From positions 806,001-870,000 of the forward strand of contig NZ_CP034951.1 of assembly GCF_004022485.1 (NCBI RefSeq): 64,000 bases of DNA. Reading direction: 5' to 3'. This DNA comes from Aequorivita sp. H23M31 (GTDB lineage: Bacteria > Bacteroidota > Bacteroidia > Flavobacteriales > Flavobacteriaceae). This document shows positions 54,074 to 63,367 of the stretch, one piece after another. Numbering within the stretch: the stretch's first letter is position 1; each line of letters starts with the position of its first letter. The translations under genes and the position numbers were made by a program. The notes beneath the pieces were generated by a model, which made no database searches, was not told where the DNA came from, and saw only the letters and a program-made list of their open reading frames with translations.

Positions 54074-54409
54074 TTTAGTTTTTTTCGGGTTTCCAGTTTC
54101 TTAAATCTCAAAAAGCGGGAGTTTTCTGCCGCGAATACACGAATATTTTGTAACCTGATACGGCCAATTTTATTTTAGTTTCTATTCCCCAATATAAATT
54201 ATTATTTCCGCCCACTACTCTCCAGACTTTAAACGCTAGACTCTAGGCTCTAGTTTCTAGGCTTCGTCCCTTGTCAATTGGCCTGTAATTCTTATTTCCA
54301 TACGTTAAAAGATTCAAAACCGGAATTATAGATTTCTTGGAAAATTTTAGTTTTATAAGGGTTAAAAGATAGCCCACATCCAATTAAACTAATTGCATTT
54401 CTTAGAGCT
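54074..54409. other. Intergenic region upstream of the acyl-CoA dehydrogenase gene
   Basis: No gene or RNA is seen. It contains a CTAGACTCTAGGCTCTAGTT-like simple repeat (about 54237-54262), typical of flavobacterial spacers. Confidence 0.5.
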
Positions 54410-55477
54410 ATGTTTAAGGCAAATGATTATATGAATCTATTCAAAAATATTGGCGATGATCCGCAAAAGTTTCCTTTGGAAAGTAAGCTTCTCCTAAAAG
54501 AATTGGATTTAATGAAAATATTACTTCCAGTTTTTTCAAAAAATGAAAGCATTGATGTGAACAATCCTCAAAATCTTTTAAATATACTGTTCGAATTGGG
54601 AAAAGGTAACCTATCTATAGGAAGGATAATCGAGGGGCATATTAATGCACTTTTACTTATTAATGCTTACGGGACCGAAAATCAGAAAAAGAAATATTTT
54701 GAAAAGGCGCAGGAGAAAGCACTCTTTGGAGTATGGAATACCGAAGCGTCAAGTGAGAATGTTAGAATAAGAAAAAAAGATGAAAACTTCTTCCTCGAGG
54801 GTGCGAAAAACTTTTGCTCGGGCGGAACAAACCTGTCCATGGCAATCGTTACTGCGGAAAGATCCAAAAAACCTCAAATGATTTTAATGGATATTTCGGA
54901 AGAGACCCCACTAGAGGCTGATTGGTCTTTATGGAACCCAATTGGAATGCGGGCATCAGTGAGCTGTAAAATAGATTTTTCCGGAATCAAGATTTCGGCG
55001 GATCAATTCTTGGGAAATCCTGGCGATTATTTTAAAGAACCCCATTTTTCATGGGGTGGAGTCCGGTTTTCTGCAGTTCAACTTGGAGGTGCAAAAACTA
55101 TTTTCGATAGAACCTTGCAACACCTCAAAAAGCAAAAACGAAATTCCGATCCCTACCAAAAACAACGGTTGGGAAAAATGGCCATTCTAATGGAAAGCGC
55201 CGAACAGTGGATATACCACGCAATCGTATTCGAAAGCCAACTGGAAGAAGCTTCGATTAAAAACAAAGTAAATTTTGCAAATATGATGCGCTACGCCACT
55301 TTGGATATTTGTGAGGAGATTATTTCCCTTGCAGAAAAAGCCGTAGGCGTTCAAGCTAGCATGAAAAACCACCCTTTAGAGCAACCTATCCGCGATTTGA
55401 GAGTTTATTTAAAACAGGCAGGGCCCGATGCCGCTCTGGCCAGTGTTGGAGACTTTGTTACACGAGAAAAGAAATAG
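54410..55477 (+). CDS. Acyl-CoA dehydrogenase-like protein
   Basis: At 355 residues it is slightly short for the family (about 380). It has NLSIGRIIEGHINALLLINA, ALFGVWNTEASSENV (the flavin/substrate loop), FCSGGTNLSMAIVTAERS, a middle beta-domain, and the C-terminal helical bundle (RYATLDICEEIISLAEKAVG, PIRDLRVYLKQAGPDAALAS). It oxidises an acyl-CoA-like substrate with FAD. It precedes the PIG-L/methyltransferase gene by 5 bases, so both probably serve one biosynthetic path instead of beta-oxidation. Confidence 0.8.
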   Translation: MFKANDYMNLFKNIGDDPQKFPLESKLLLKELDLMKILLPVFSKNESIDVNNPQNLLNILFELGKGNLSIGRIIEGHINALLLINAYGTENQKKKYFEKAQEKALFGVWNTEASSENVRIRKKDENFFLEGAKNFCSGGTNLSMAIVTAERSKKPQMILMDISEETPLEADWSLWNPIGMRASVSCKIDFSGIKISADQFLGNPGDYFKEPHFSWGGVRFSAVQLGGAKTIFDRTLQHLKKQKRNSDPYQKQRLGKMAILMESAEQWIYHAIVFESQLEEASIKNKVNFANMMRYATLDICEEIISLAEKAVGVQASMKNHPLEQPIRDLRVYLKQAGPDAALASVGDFVTREKK

Positions 55478-55482
55478 CTGCT

Positions 55483-56826
55483 ATGGAAAGCGAAGAACAT
55501 CTTACTTCAGAGACCTTATTATTCTCACCATTACTGGCGTCCGAGCAGTTGAGCAAACAAATTGGCAATGCCCTAATCCTCGCCCCACATCCCGATGATG
55601 AGGTTTTGGGTTGCGGCGGACTTATACAGTTTTTATTGGAACAAAATATTTCCGTATTCGTTTGTTTTGTAACAAGTGGCGGGGCATCTCACCCAAATTC
55701 AAAGGAATATCCACCAAAGAAATTGGCGGCCCTTCGCGAAAAAGAAGCCATAAAATCCTGCGAAATACTGGGAGTTAAAAAAGAGGATGTATTCTTCATG
55801 CGACAACCTGATTCGTGCCTATCCAAGCTAAATGAAAATATTCAGGTTAAAAATCGGGAAAAACTTATCCAAATATTGAAGGAATTTTCAATCTCGTCAA
55901 TCATACTTCCCTGGGAAAGGGATCCGCATCCGGACCACATAGCTTCGTGTAAATTGGGTAAGTTGGCGGCGGAAGAAGTTGATTCGGAAATACAATTGAT
56001 AGAATATCCCATCTGGCTATGGAAAAACTCGGTTGAAAAAGATTGGCCACTCAAGGACGAAAGAGAAATTTACCGTTTGGAGATAAGTTCCAAATTAGTT
56101 AAAAAGAGAGAAGCTATCCTTGCACATAAATCACAAACCTCACATCTTATTGATGACGATCCTCAAGGGTTTATTTTAACAGAGTACTTACTTGAGCCCT
56201 TCCTGACACCGTACGAGTTTTATTTCTTTAAAAAACCCGAGTCAGTTCCATCTCTCACTAAATCCTATTTCGATACTCTTTATGACCATAATCCCGACCC
56301 ATGGAATTTCCGGAATAGTGATTATGAAAAAAGTAAATACAAAACGATTGACCAATTTCTAAACGGAAAATTATATAAAAATGGATTGGAAATGGGTTGC
56401 TCCATTGGCATTCACACCTCCCATCTCGCAAATCATTGTAAAAAATTGTTGGCCGTAGATATAAGTGCGGAAGCCATTGAAACTGCCAAAAAATCTACCA
56501 ACTTACCCAACGTTACTTTTGAAATAAGAGATATAGAAAAAGACTTTCCAACAGGACCGTTCCAGTTTATAAGTATGTGTGAAATGGGATATTATTTCGA
56601 TAAAAATACCCTGTGGAATATTTTTGAGCACATATCGAAAAACCTGGAAATTAACGGCCAATTTTTGATGGTGCATTGGACTTCCTTTGTTCGGGAATAT
56701 CCGTTAAATGGAAAAAAAGTACATCAACTTTTCGAGTCCTTTAACGAAAAGGAGAAAGCATTTGCTCTTCTATCCTCCTCTGCTGCTGACAGATTTGAAC
56801 TTATGCTTTGGGAGAAGAAAGGGTAG
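55483..56826 (+). CDS. PIG-L deacetylase fused to class I SAM methyltransferase
   Basis: Residues about 25-240 are a PIG-L/LmbE metal-dependent deacetylase: ALILAPHPDDEVLGCGGLIQ (zinc motif HPDDE) and ERDPHPDHIASCKLG. Residues about 255-447 are a NodS-like methyltransferase: YDHNPDPWNFRNSDYEKSKY, then the SAM motif GLEMGCSIGIHTSHLA and AVDISAEAIETAKKS. The combination suggests N-deacetylation and methylation of a sugar-lipid or sugar-nucleotide. It overlaps the convergent GT2 gene by 26 bases. The trio with ACAD and GT2 recurs in other bacteria, as I recall, but its product is unknown. Confidence 0.88.
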   Translation: MESEEHLTSETLLFSPLLASEQLSKQIGNALILAPHPDDEVLGCGGLIQFLLEQNISVFVCFVTSGGASHPNSKEYPPKKLAALREKEAIKSCEILGVKKEDVFFMRQPDSCLSKLNENIQVKNREKLIQILKEFSISSIILPWERDPHPDHIASCKLGKLAAEEVDSEIQLIEYPIWLWKNSVEKDWPLKDEREIYRLEISSKLVKKREAILAHKSQTSHLIDDDPQGFILTEYLLEPFLTPYEFYFFKKPESVPSLTKSYFDTLYDHNPDPWNFRNSDYEKSKYKTIDQFLNGKLYKNGLEMGCSIGIHTSHLANHCKKLLAVDISAEAIETAKKSTNLPNVTFEIRDIEKDFPTGPFQFISMCEMGYYFDKNTLWNIFEHISKNLEINGQFLMVHWTSFVREYPLNGKKVHQLFESFNEKEKAFALLSSSAADRFELMLWEKKG

Positions 56827-58000
56827 AAACCTCTTTCTTTTGAGAATCGATATATTCTCTTATTTCGCGGCAGGCATTAAAAACGGAAATATTGCGATAC
56901 TCGGAATGCCATTCTATGTTATTTTTTAAATGTTCGTCCATAGCAATCACCCAACTTTCGTAGTTAAGGGGAATATTATAAAATCGCTCCAGCTCTTCCT
57001 TCTTAATATGGCTTAATCTGATAATTTCGGAAATGATATTTTCTGAATAGGAAAGAAAAAGCCTTTTTATTAAATTATAAATAGAATAACGTATTAAGAG
57101 CTTTTCCAATCCTTCCACATAATAGGATACTCCTGGGATATGGGCCCAGTCCTTAAGTTCAGCCCCGAAACCTTCCGAACAACGAGAATCAATTCTGGTG
57201 GATGTGGTTACTATAGTGTTGTTACAATGTCTAGCTTTATATCCCTGTCCCACTGCTCGATTATATAAATCCACATCCTCAAGAAAGTGCATTGGACGAA
57301 TCCCACCAATAGCACCATAAGCCTTTTTCTTAATGGCAATATTAGGACCCCAATTATATTCATGTTTAGGCCACGGATCATCTGGATTAGGAAAAATAAG
57401 AGCTCCCAATTCACTCCTCAAATCTAGATATTCATCTTTTGCCAGTAGGAATTTCAACGCCTGTGGATTCAAATTTTCATAGTTGGGAACTATTCTACCA
57501 CAAATAAAATCAAAATTCTTATCCACATAACCATTTAAATGATAGAGCCAATGTGGGTGGGGTACTGTATCTGCATCTGTACTAATGATCAATCCCTTCT
57601 CTGATGTAAGACGATGGTAGGCGATGTTCATTAATACTCTTCGGGCTGCACCTACAGTATTTGCCTTTTCCGAATCTAACCGTAAAACATGCCCAGATAA
57701 TTGTGGATGTTCTTTAAAAAATTGTTCTACTATTCCAAAGGTATTGTCCGAACAATTATGGCACAATACGAGAACTTCGAAATAATGTTTCTGAATCGGG
57801 TTATTATCGGAATCAACTTGATGGGCTAAACTTAGTAAAGTATCTTCTATTTGGTTTGCTTCGTCCTTTGCCGGAATTATTACAACCATTTTGAACAAGC
57901 CATCTGGTGGTGGGAGAATGGTCTCTAATTCCTGTGAAATGCCATCAATAAATTCCAGCAATTCGCTCTCTTCTGTACTGATATTCAACAAACTATTCAT
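56801..58000 (-). CDS. Family 2 glycosyltransferase
   Basis: I chose the ATG at 58000 over a GTG 6 bases upstream. The GT-A fold is clear: MVVIIPAKDEANQIEDTLLS (about 38), LVLCHNCSDNTFGIVEQF, the DxD motif IISTDADTVPHPHWLYHLNG (about 140), and MHFLEDVDLYNRAVGQGYKA. It has no membrane segment. It converges with the PIG-L/methyltransferase gene and probably works on the same glycan. Confidence 0.88.
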   Translation of the reverse strand: MNSLLNISTEESELLEFIDGISQELETILPPPDGLFKMVVIIPAKDEANQIEDTLLSLAHQVDSDNNPIQKHYFEVLVLCHNCSDNTFGIVEQFFKEHPQLSGHVLRLDSEKANTVGAARRVLMNIAYHRLTSEKGLIISTDADTVPHPHWLYHLNGYVDKNFDFICGRIVPNYENLNPQALKFLLAKDEYLDLRSELGALIFPNPDDPWPKHEYNWGPNIAIKKKAYGAIGGIRPMHFLEDVDLYNRAVGQGYKARHCNNTIVTTSTRIDSRCSEGFGAELKDWAHIPGVSYYVEGLEKLLIRYSIYNLIKRLFLSYSENIISEIIRLSHIKKEELERFYNIPLNYESWVIAMDEHLKNNIEWHSEYRNISVFNACREIREYIDSQKKEVSTLSSPKA

Positions 58001-58058
58001 TCCCACCTAATAACATTCTTTAATTGGAGTTCGCCAAAAATATCAATCAATAAATGGT

Positions 58059-59222
58059 TTATTTATCGACGTTCAATAGATTAAGAGAGGATTTTGTAGG
58101 ATGGAGAAATCTTTCTATCATCTCATCACACTCTTTAAATGCCTGGAGATATCCACTATCTCCAATGCGTTCCTTATTTTCACCCAAATCCCAAATACCG
58201 CTCTTACTATATAGAGTTAAGTCATCCCAATCGGGTCGATCTATGATTGGATAGATACAAATTCCCCTTAGGTCCACACCCAAATCCATCGCTTCCATAC
58301 ATTCCAAGGTTATTTTTTTCAACCAGAGATCCCTACCCACTCCAAAATGTCCCGTTTCGGTAAGGAGTACTGGCATCGAATAACGGTTATATGCCATCAG
58401 CAACAAATGTGAAAGTGGCGTCATCGGTTTGCCAGGAATTTCTGGCCAAGGAATCCGTTCATTTTTATGGTCCCACTGATTATTGTAATAGTAGTTAAAG
58501 CCTAAAAAATCAAAAAGATTTCTGCTTCCTCCCAATTCTGGAATTGCTATTCCCAACAAAACGTCCATTGATTTAAATTGGTTATGGTTCATTAAAGCCA
58601 ATTCAGCTGCAGAAATGGAATCATCCGCAGCATGTATTTTAATCAATGGCTCAATAATGAAAAGTATGCAGGTGGGATCGATTTCCTTTAATCTTTTCGC
58701 CCCCTCAATCGCTGCTTTGCATAGATGATATTTAATATCGTCGCCGCTATTAATGGCAAAAGGTACCGTTCCCCTAACATCGCCGGAATGCCAGGAAAGG
58801 AAACTGATTTCATTAATGGGCACCACCATCAAAGGCTCCGTAGTCTGTTGTGAGTGGAATATAGAAAAAGCCTCACATAGGGCTACAAATCGGGAAGTAA
58901 ACTGAGGATGTGTCGGGATCAGACCATCAGGATAACCAAAGTGGCACATATCCCAAATAATTTGAAATCCCATTTCCTTGGCAGCCTCATAAAAGGGAAT
59001 GAGATAGGAGAAATCAAAAATATAAGGAGCCGTTTCTGCACGGCTCCAACACACTCCTTCACGAACAACTTTTACTCCTATACCCTCCAGAAGTTGGTAA
59101 TCTTGTTTTACCCAAACATCATGCTTGGTTTCCTTCATAAGATTCACCCGCTCTCCCGATCGATTTATTTGGTCAGCACATTCAAAGCCGCCCATAAAGA
59201 AACTATTGAACTTCAATTCCAT
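58059..59222 (-). CDS. Glycoside hydrolase family 1-like (clan GH-A) protein
   Basis: The 387-residue TIM-barrel protein starts FNSFFMGGFECADQINRSGE. It carries the acid/base Glu in MVVPINEISF (Asn-Glu motif) and the nucleophile Glu in MPVLLTETGHFG. It has no signal peptide, so it is cytoplasmic. At this length and with these motifs it is a clan GH-A enzyme, nearest to beta-glucosidase-like GH1 or a relative. In a cluster with a UDP-galactopyranose mutase and glycosyltransferases it could trim or remodel a glycan precursor. The start overlaps the glf gene by 20 bases. Confidence 0.75.
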   Translation of the reverse strand: MELKFNSFFMGGFECADQINRSGERVNLMKETKHDVWVKQDYQLLEGIGVKVVREGVCWSRAETAPYIFDFSYLIPFYEAAKEMGFQIIWDMCHFGYPDGLIPTHPQFTSRFVALCEAFSIFHSQQTTEPLMVVPINEISFLSWHSGDVRGTVPFAINSGDDIKYHLCKAAIEGAKRLKEIDPTCILFIIEPLIKIHAADDSISAAELALMNHNQFKSMDVLLGIAIPELGGSRNLFDFLGFNYYYNNQWDHKNERIPWPEIPGKPMTPLSHLLLMAYNRYSMPVLLTETGHFGVGRDLWLKKITLECMEAMDLGVDLRGICIYPIIDRPDWDDLTLYSKSGIWDLGENKERIGDSGYLQAFKECDEMIERFLHPTKSSLNLLNVDK

Positions 59223-60375
59223 TGCTCTTAAAGGTTTTGTTTAATTTTTCTTCTAGATTCGCATCGCTGTCCCCTTCCAAGGAGTGAAACAGATCAAGCG
59301 CGTTTTTAAAAGCCTGATCCATATTAAAATATTTATAGTTGGCTAATCTTCCTACGAAATAAACATCCTTCACTTTAGCCGCTTCCTCTTGATATTTTTG
59401 ATAGATAGCAAGGTTTTTTTCATTCAAAACAGGATAGTACGGATCTCCTTCATCGGTAGTATATTCCTTTACAATAGTTGTTTTTTCAGATTTCTGTTTG
59501 CCAAAATGTTTGTACTCAACAATTCGGGTGAAATCCACTTCCCTACCGGGATAATTAACCACTGAATTGGATTGAAAAAATTCACTATCTACGGTTTCCG
59601 AAACAAAATTAATAGATCGGTATTCTAGCTTATCCTCCAAACTATGCTTAAACTCAAAGAACCTATCAATCGGACCCGTATAGAAAAGTTTTGTATATCC
59701 AATTAACTTATCCATAACGTCAAAATAATCCGTATTAAGTTTTACAGTGATATTAGGATGGTCCAACATTTTCTCAAATATTTTGGTATATCCATGCTTT
59801 GGTAGCGCCTGAAATCTATCGGAAAAGTAACGGTCGTCCGTATTGGTCCGCACTGGAATACGATTTAAAACCGAGGCATTCAATTCCTCGGGGTATTTAT
59901 CCCATTGTTTTTTGGTATAGTGCCTAAACATTTTCTCATAAAGCACAGGACCGACCTTATCAAGCACAGCCTCTTTGCCATTCTTTGGATCCTTAATTGG
60001 CAATCTATTTTTTTCTAACCACTCTATCATTTCCTCTTCGGTGGAGATGGTCAAACCGAATAGTTTGTTAACCGTATTAATATTCACGGGTATCGGCACC
60101 AATTGGTCATCCACTTTTGCCAGAACTTTGTGCTCCCAGGGATACCAATCGGAAAAGCGATTTACATATTCCCAAACCTCTTTCATGTCAGTATGAAAAA
60201 GATGTGCACCATATTTAGAAACCAAAATGCCATTCTCATCGATATAATCATAACAATTTCCGCCAATATGGTCCCTCTTTTCCAAGATCAGAACTTTTTT
60301 TCCCGCCTTGGAATATCTTTCCGCCAATACGGCTCCAGAAATGCCCGACCCTATAATAACTACATCTGCTCTCAT
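59203..60375 (-). CDS. glf: UDP-galactopyranose mutase
   Basis: The FAD-binding start VVIIGSGISGAVLAERYSKA is followed by EKRDHIGGNCYDYIDENGI, the UGM signature. Family-typical elements follow: SKYGAHLFHTDMKEVWEYVN, RHYTKKQWDKYPEELN, FYTGPIDRFFEFKHSLEDKL and EYRSINF. The 390-residue length is right. It interconverts UDP-galactopyranose and UDP-galactofuranose, so a galactofuranose-containing glycan is expected. It overlaps both neighbours, consistent with one operon. Confidence 0.92.
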   Translation of the reverse strand: MRADVVIIGSGISGAVLAERYSKAGKKVLILEKRDHIGGNCYDYIDENGILVSKYGAHLFHTDMKEVWEYVNRFSDWYPWEHKVLAKVDDQLVPIPVNINTVNKLFGLTISTEEEMIEWLEKNRLPIKDPKNGKEAVLDKVGPVLYEKMFRHYTKKQWDKYPEELNASVLNRIPVRTNTDDRYFSDRFQALPKHGYTKIFEKMLDHPNITVKLNTDYFDVMDKLIGYTKLFYTGPIDRFFEFKHSLEDKLEYRSINFVSETVDSEFFQSNSVVNYPGREVDFTRIVEYKHFGKQKSEKTTIVKEYTTDEGDPYYPVLNEKNLAIYQKYQEEAAKVKDVYFVGRLANYKYFNMDQAFKNALDLFHSLEGDSDANLEEKLNKTFKSNGIEVQ

Positions 60376-61550
60376 TTTTTGCTTGTTTTTATAAGTTTAT
60401 GCATACTTTCTACCGTGGCGTTCCAAGAAGTTTTTGACAAAATATCCTGAAACTCCTTTTGGTACGATTCCGAATTAATATGTAAGAGATCTATGATGGA
60501 TTTCTTAAACTCTTCCGCAGACTTAACAATAGAAACACAGCTTTCATAATGTCGGACCACGTCCTTGATTGCTGTTGAAATAATAGGAACTCCACCTGCC
60601 ATATATTCCAAGGTCTTCGTTGGGCTTATATATTTGGTGGCATCATTCATGGCAAAAGGCATCATCGCAATATCAAAGGCCTTTAGATAATTGGGTAGAA
60701 GGTCATAACTTTTCATTCCCAAATAATGGATATTGGCTGCCCGGGGAAGTTCTTCTTCACTTACTTTGGCAAGCGGTCCTAACATTACAAATGAGACTTC
60801 GGGCAGGGATAGGGCAGTCTTTTCTAACAGGTCGTAATCGATTCTTTCATCAATCACTCCGAAATATCCCACGATCGGATGTGCGATATTCTTTACATCC
60901 TCAGGGATAGCGATATCGTCTTTCGTCTTTGCAAAATGCTCCCTATCTACCGAACTGGGAAAACAATGCACGTTAGTATGTCCATTACATTTAGATTCGT
61001 ATAATGCAGTTCCGCCCGTAAAAACAACATCCGCCTGGGCCATCAAACATTTTTCCTGCACAACCAATTCGCAAGGTGCACCCTTAAAAAGGCTTAGCTC
61101 GTCCATACAATCATAAACTATGGTCTCAAAATTGAAATGCGGAATTAACACGCTGAACGCTGCAGAATAAAACCATCCAATGCTTACCGTTCTATCGAGA
61201 TGCATTCTCTCAAGAACCAAGGGTATTTCCGAAATCGCATTAACTTTCGGCTTTAATACGTGAAGGGTCGGGGAAATTTCATCCAAATCATATGTTCCTC
61301 TTTCATTTTCCAGACAAGGTATAGGTTCCTCCACCAATAAAACCTTATACTTTTTAGAAAGTCTGCTGATAATATGCTGTGGCCGCTGATGAACAAAAGC
61401 CCAGCGTAAGTGGCAGAAGACAACAAGATCATAGGAAACCAAGTTCTCCTTAGAAAAAGCGACGGAATTCTGTTTTTTTCCAGTAGCAATTTTTTGGTTC
61501 CCATTGGGAAAACTGGAGGTCTTTTTCGAATTTAATATAATTTCTTCCAT
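60372..61550 (-). CDS. GT4-like glycosyltransferase
   Basis: The GT-B fold is recognisable: VFCHLRWAFVHQRPQHIISR, then IVGYFGVIDERIDYDLLEKT, SFVMLGPLAKVSEEELPRAA and IAMMPFAMNDATKYISPTKT followed by LEYMAGGVPIISTAIKDV (donor-binding Glu region). The stop overlaps the glf start by four bases. Acting with glf, it may add or use galactofuranose (inference). It is the first gene of the four-gene minus-strand cluster. Confidence 0.85.
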   Translation of the reverse strand: MEEIILNSKKTSSFPNGNQKIATGKKQNSVAFSKENLVSYDLVVFCHLRWAFVHQRPQHIISRLSKKYKVLLVEEPIPCLENERGTYDLDEISPTLHVLKPKVNAISEIPLVLERMHLDRTVSIGWFYSAAFSVLIPHFNFETIVYDCMDELSLFKGAPCELVVQEKCLMAQADVVFTGGTALYESKCNGHTNVHCFPSSVDREHFAKTKDDIAIPEDVKNIAHPIVGYFGVIDERIDYDLLEKTALSLPEVSFVMLGPLAKVSEEELPRAANIHYLGMKSYDLLPNYLKAFDIAMMPFAMNDATKYISPTKTLEYMAGGVPIISTAIKDVVRHYESCVSIVKSAEEFKKSIIDLLHINSESYQKEFQDILSKTSWNATVESMHKLIKTSKK

Positions 61551-61612
61551 AATGACTAAGGCTCTTAACCTAGTTTTTGTGAATTTTATTTAGAAAATGA
61601 TAATTTTTATTT

Positions 61613-61620
61613 CAAAATTA
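61613..61620 (-). promoter_or_regulatory. Candidate -7 element of the glycan cluster
   Basis: TAATTTTG on the minus strand fits TAnnTTTG and lies 63-70 bases upstream of the GT4-like start. The nearest TTTG upstream is about 26 bases away, longer than usual, so the call is weak. The rest of the 61551-62170 gap shows no gene. Confidence 0.35.
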
Positions 61621-62170
61621 TGCGGAATGAACACATAGGAATAATGCAAAAAGTAAAAACATTAACACTTTGACTTTTTATTGGCATTTGCACCTTCGAG
61701 GGCAAAGAATGGGAAATTGAAGAGACTATTTCAACCCAGGGAGATTAGAAAAAAAAAATTATTATGGGAATTTCCAACAAGAAGTATTGGTGTATAATTA
61801 GGACATTGATAATTTCACTTTATCCAATAAAATATGGATACGGAGGTGGAAAAGACTCCTTTTTTACATACGCCCCAATTCCGTGCTTTATTTTTTCGTC
61901 TGGTACTTATCGGTTAGAATTATGAATGATACAATATTATATTCTTGGAGTGATCATTTAACAACAATGTGAAAGTCTCGATAAATTTTTCATAATGACC
62001 TAATATTGAGTGCCCAAAAAATATAATTTTAAAATCAATATTTGGAAACGGGATTTGTCATCAATTAACCGAGGTTATTATTTGCAATTCGCGGTTAACA
62101 CGACAACATAATGGTCCAAAGAATATTCAATCAAAAAATAAATCTGTTAAAACCTAAAAACTAAAAAGCT

Positions 62171-62653
62171 ATGAAAAACTTAGAAGAACTTTTCGAACAT
62201 CAATTACAGGATTTGTACAGCGCCGAAAGCCAACTTGTAAAAGCACTGCCAAAAATGGTTGAAAATGCAAATGATGCCAAATTAAAGAAGGCGTTTGAAG
62301 ACCATCTTGAAGAAACTAAAGAACACAAAACGCGTCTTGAGGAAATCTGTAAAGAATTAAAAATCGATCCGAAGGAGGAAACCTGCAAGGCAATGCAAGG
62401 TTTGGTAAAAGAAGCCAGCGATTTTATGAAGGAAGTTAAAGACAAAGAGGTTCTGGATGCAGGGATCATCGCCGAGGCGCAGCGTGTAGAGCATTACGAA
62501 ATTTCCGGATATGGAACTGCCGTGCGATATGCAAAAGAGCTTGGCCATAAAGACATAGCCAAGAAATTACAAAAAACACTGGATGAAGAATATAATGCCG
62601 ACAAAGTGCTCAATGATCTCGCCGAAAAGCGCCTTAACCGCAAGGCGAAGTAA
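62171..62653 (+). CDS. Ferritin-like DUF892 (YciE/YciF-type) stress protein
   Basis: The 160 residues form the four-helix ferritin-like bundle: LEELFEHQLQDLYSAESQLV, DHLEETKEHKTRLEEICKEL and AGIIAEAQRVEHYEISGYGT, with conserved Glu and His of the di-metal site. Family members respond to osmotic or oxidative stress. About 50 bases upstream a TTTG (62051) followed after 18 bases by TATTATTTG approximates the Bacteroidota promoter, but with one extra base. A terminator follows immediately. Confidence 0.88.
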   Translation: MKNLEELFEHQLQDLYSAESQLVKALPKMVENANDAKLKKAFEDHLEETKEHKTRLEEICKELKIDPKEETCKAMQGLVKEASDFMKEVKDKEVLDAGIIAEAQRVEHYEISGYGTAVRYAKELGHKDIAKKLQKTLDEEYNADKVLNDLAEKRLNRKAK

Positions 62654-62670
62654 TTACCCTGAATTAATCG

Positions 62671-62697
62671 AAAACCCGTGAAAGCGGGTTTTTTTAT
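62671..62697 (+). terminator. Rho-independent terminator of the DUF892 gene
   Basis: AAACCCG and CGGGTTT form a 7-bp stem with a 6-base loop, followed by a T run. It lies about 20 bases after the stop codon and just before the DUF421 gene. Confidence 0.85.
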
Positions 62698-62710
62698 ACT
62701 TTAAAAAATT

Positions 62711-63235
62711 ATGGGAAAATGGTTTAATATCTCTACCTCAACAGCTCTCCAGATTTTTCTGAGCACTCTTATAATTTATATTGTTGTTATATTTCTTACC
62801 CGAATCTTTGGAAAACGAAGTTTTAGTAAAATGTCAAGTTTTGATTTCGCAATGACCGTTGCAGTAGGTTCCTTGATCGCTACCACGATCCTCTCTTCCA
62901 ACGTATCTATTTTAGAAGGAGCATTCGGGCTTTTTCTAGTATATACACTCCAATTGCTTGCCGCATTTTTTAGGCGATTTAAATATGTTACAAATGCTAT
63001 TGACAATACTCCCCTCCTACTTATGAACGGATCCTCCATTTTGTACGACAATCTGAAGAAGGCAAGAGTTACCGAGGGCGATCTCCGGGCAAAATTGAGA
63101 GAAGCAAATGTGCTGGATCTTTCTCAAGTGCATGCGGTAGTTTTTGAAACCACTGGCGATATTTCAGTACTACATTCCGACGAGGATTCGGTGCACTTAG
63201 ATCCCTGGCTTTTAAAAGATGTGAATAGGGAATGA
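62711..63235 (+). CDS. DUF421 (YetF-type) membrane protein
   Basis: The 174 residues have three hydrophobic segments (ALQIFLSTLIIYIVVIFLTR, FAMTVAVGSLIATTILSS, EGAFGLFLVYTLQLLAAFF) and a soluble C-terminal domain with PLLLMNGSSILYDNLKKARV and LDLSQVHAVVFETTGDISVL, the usual DUF421 plan. The cellular role of the family is not well defined; relatives are found with stress and sporulation proteins. It follows the DUF892 terminator closely, so it needs its own start of transcription or relies on read-through. Confidence 0.82.
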   Translation: MGKWFNISTSTALQIFLSTLIIYIVVIFLTRIFGKRSFSKMSSFDFAMTVAVGSLIATTILSSNVSILEGAFGLFLVYTLQLLAAFFRRFKYVTNAIDNTPLLLMNGSSILYDNLKKARVTEGDLRAKLREANVLDLSQVHAVVFETTGDISVLHSDEDSVHLDPWLLKDVNRE

Positions 63236-63367
63236 AAAGTAGTTATTGAGTTTTTTTCTCTGTACATCCTAACTAGTGTATACAAAAAAATATAAAAAGC
63301 TTTTCTTATTTGGAATTATTCCATAATTTTGGAATCTTACCAAACTGTCTCTTATTTAGAAATAGAA

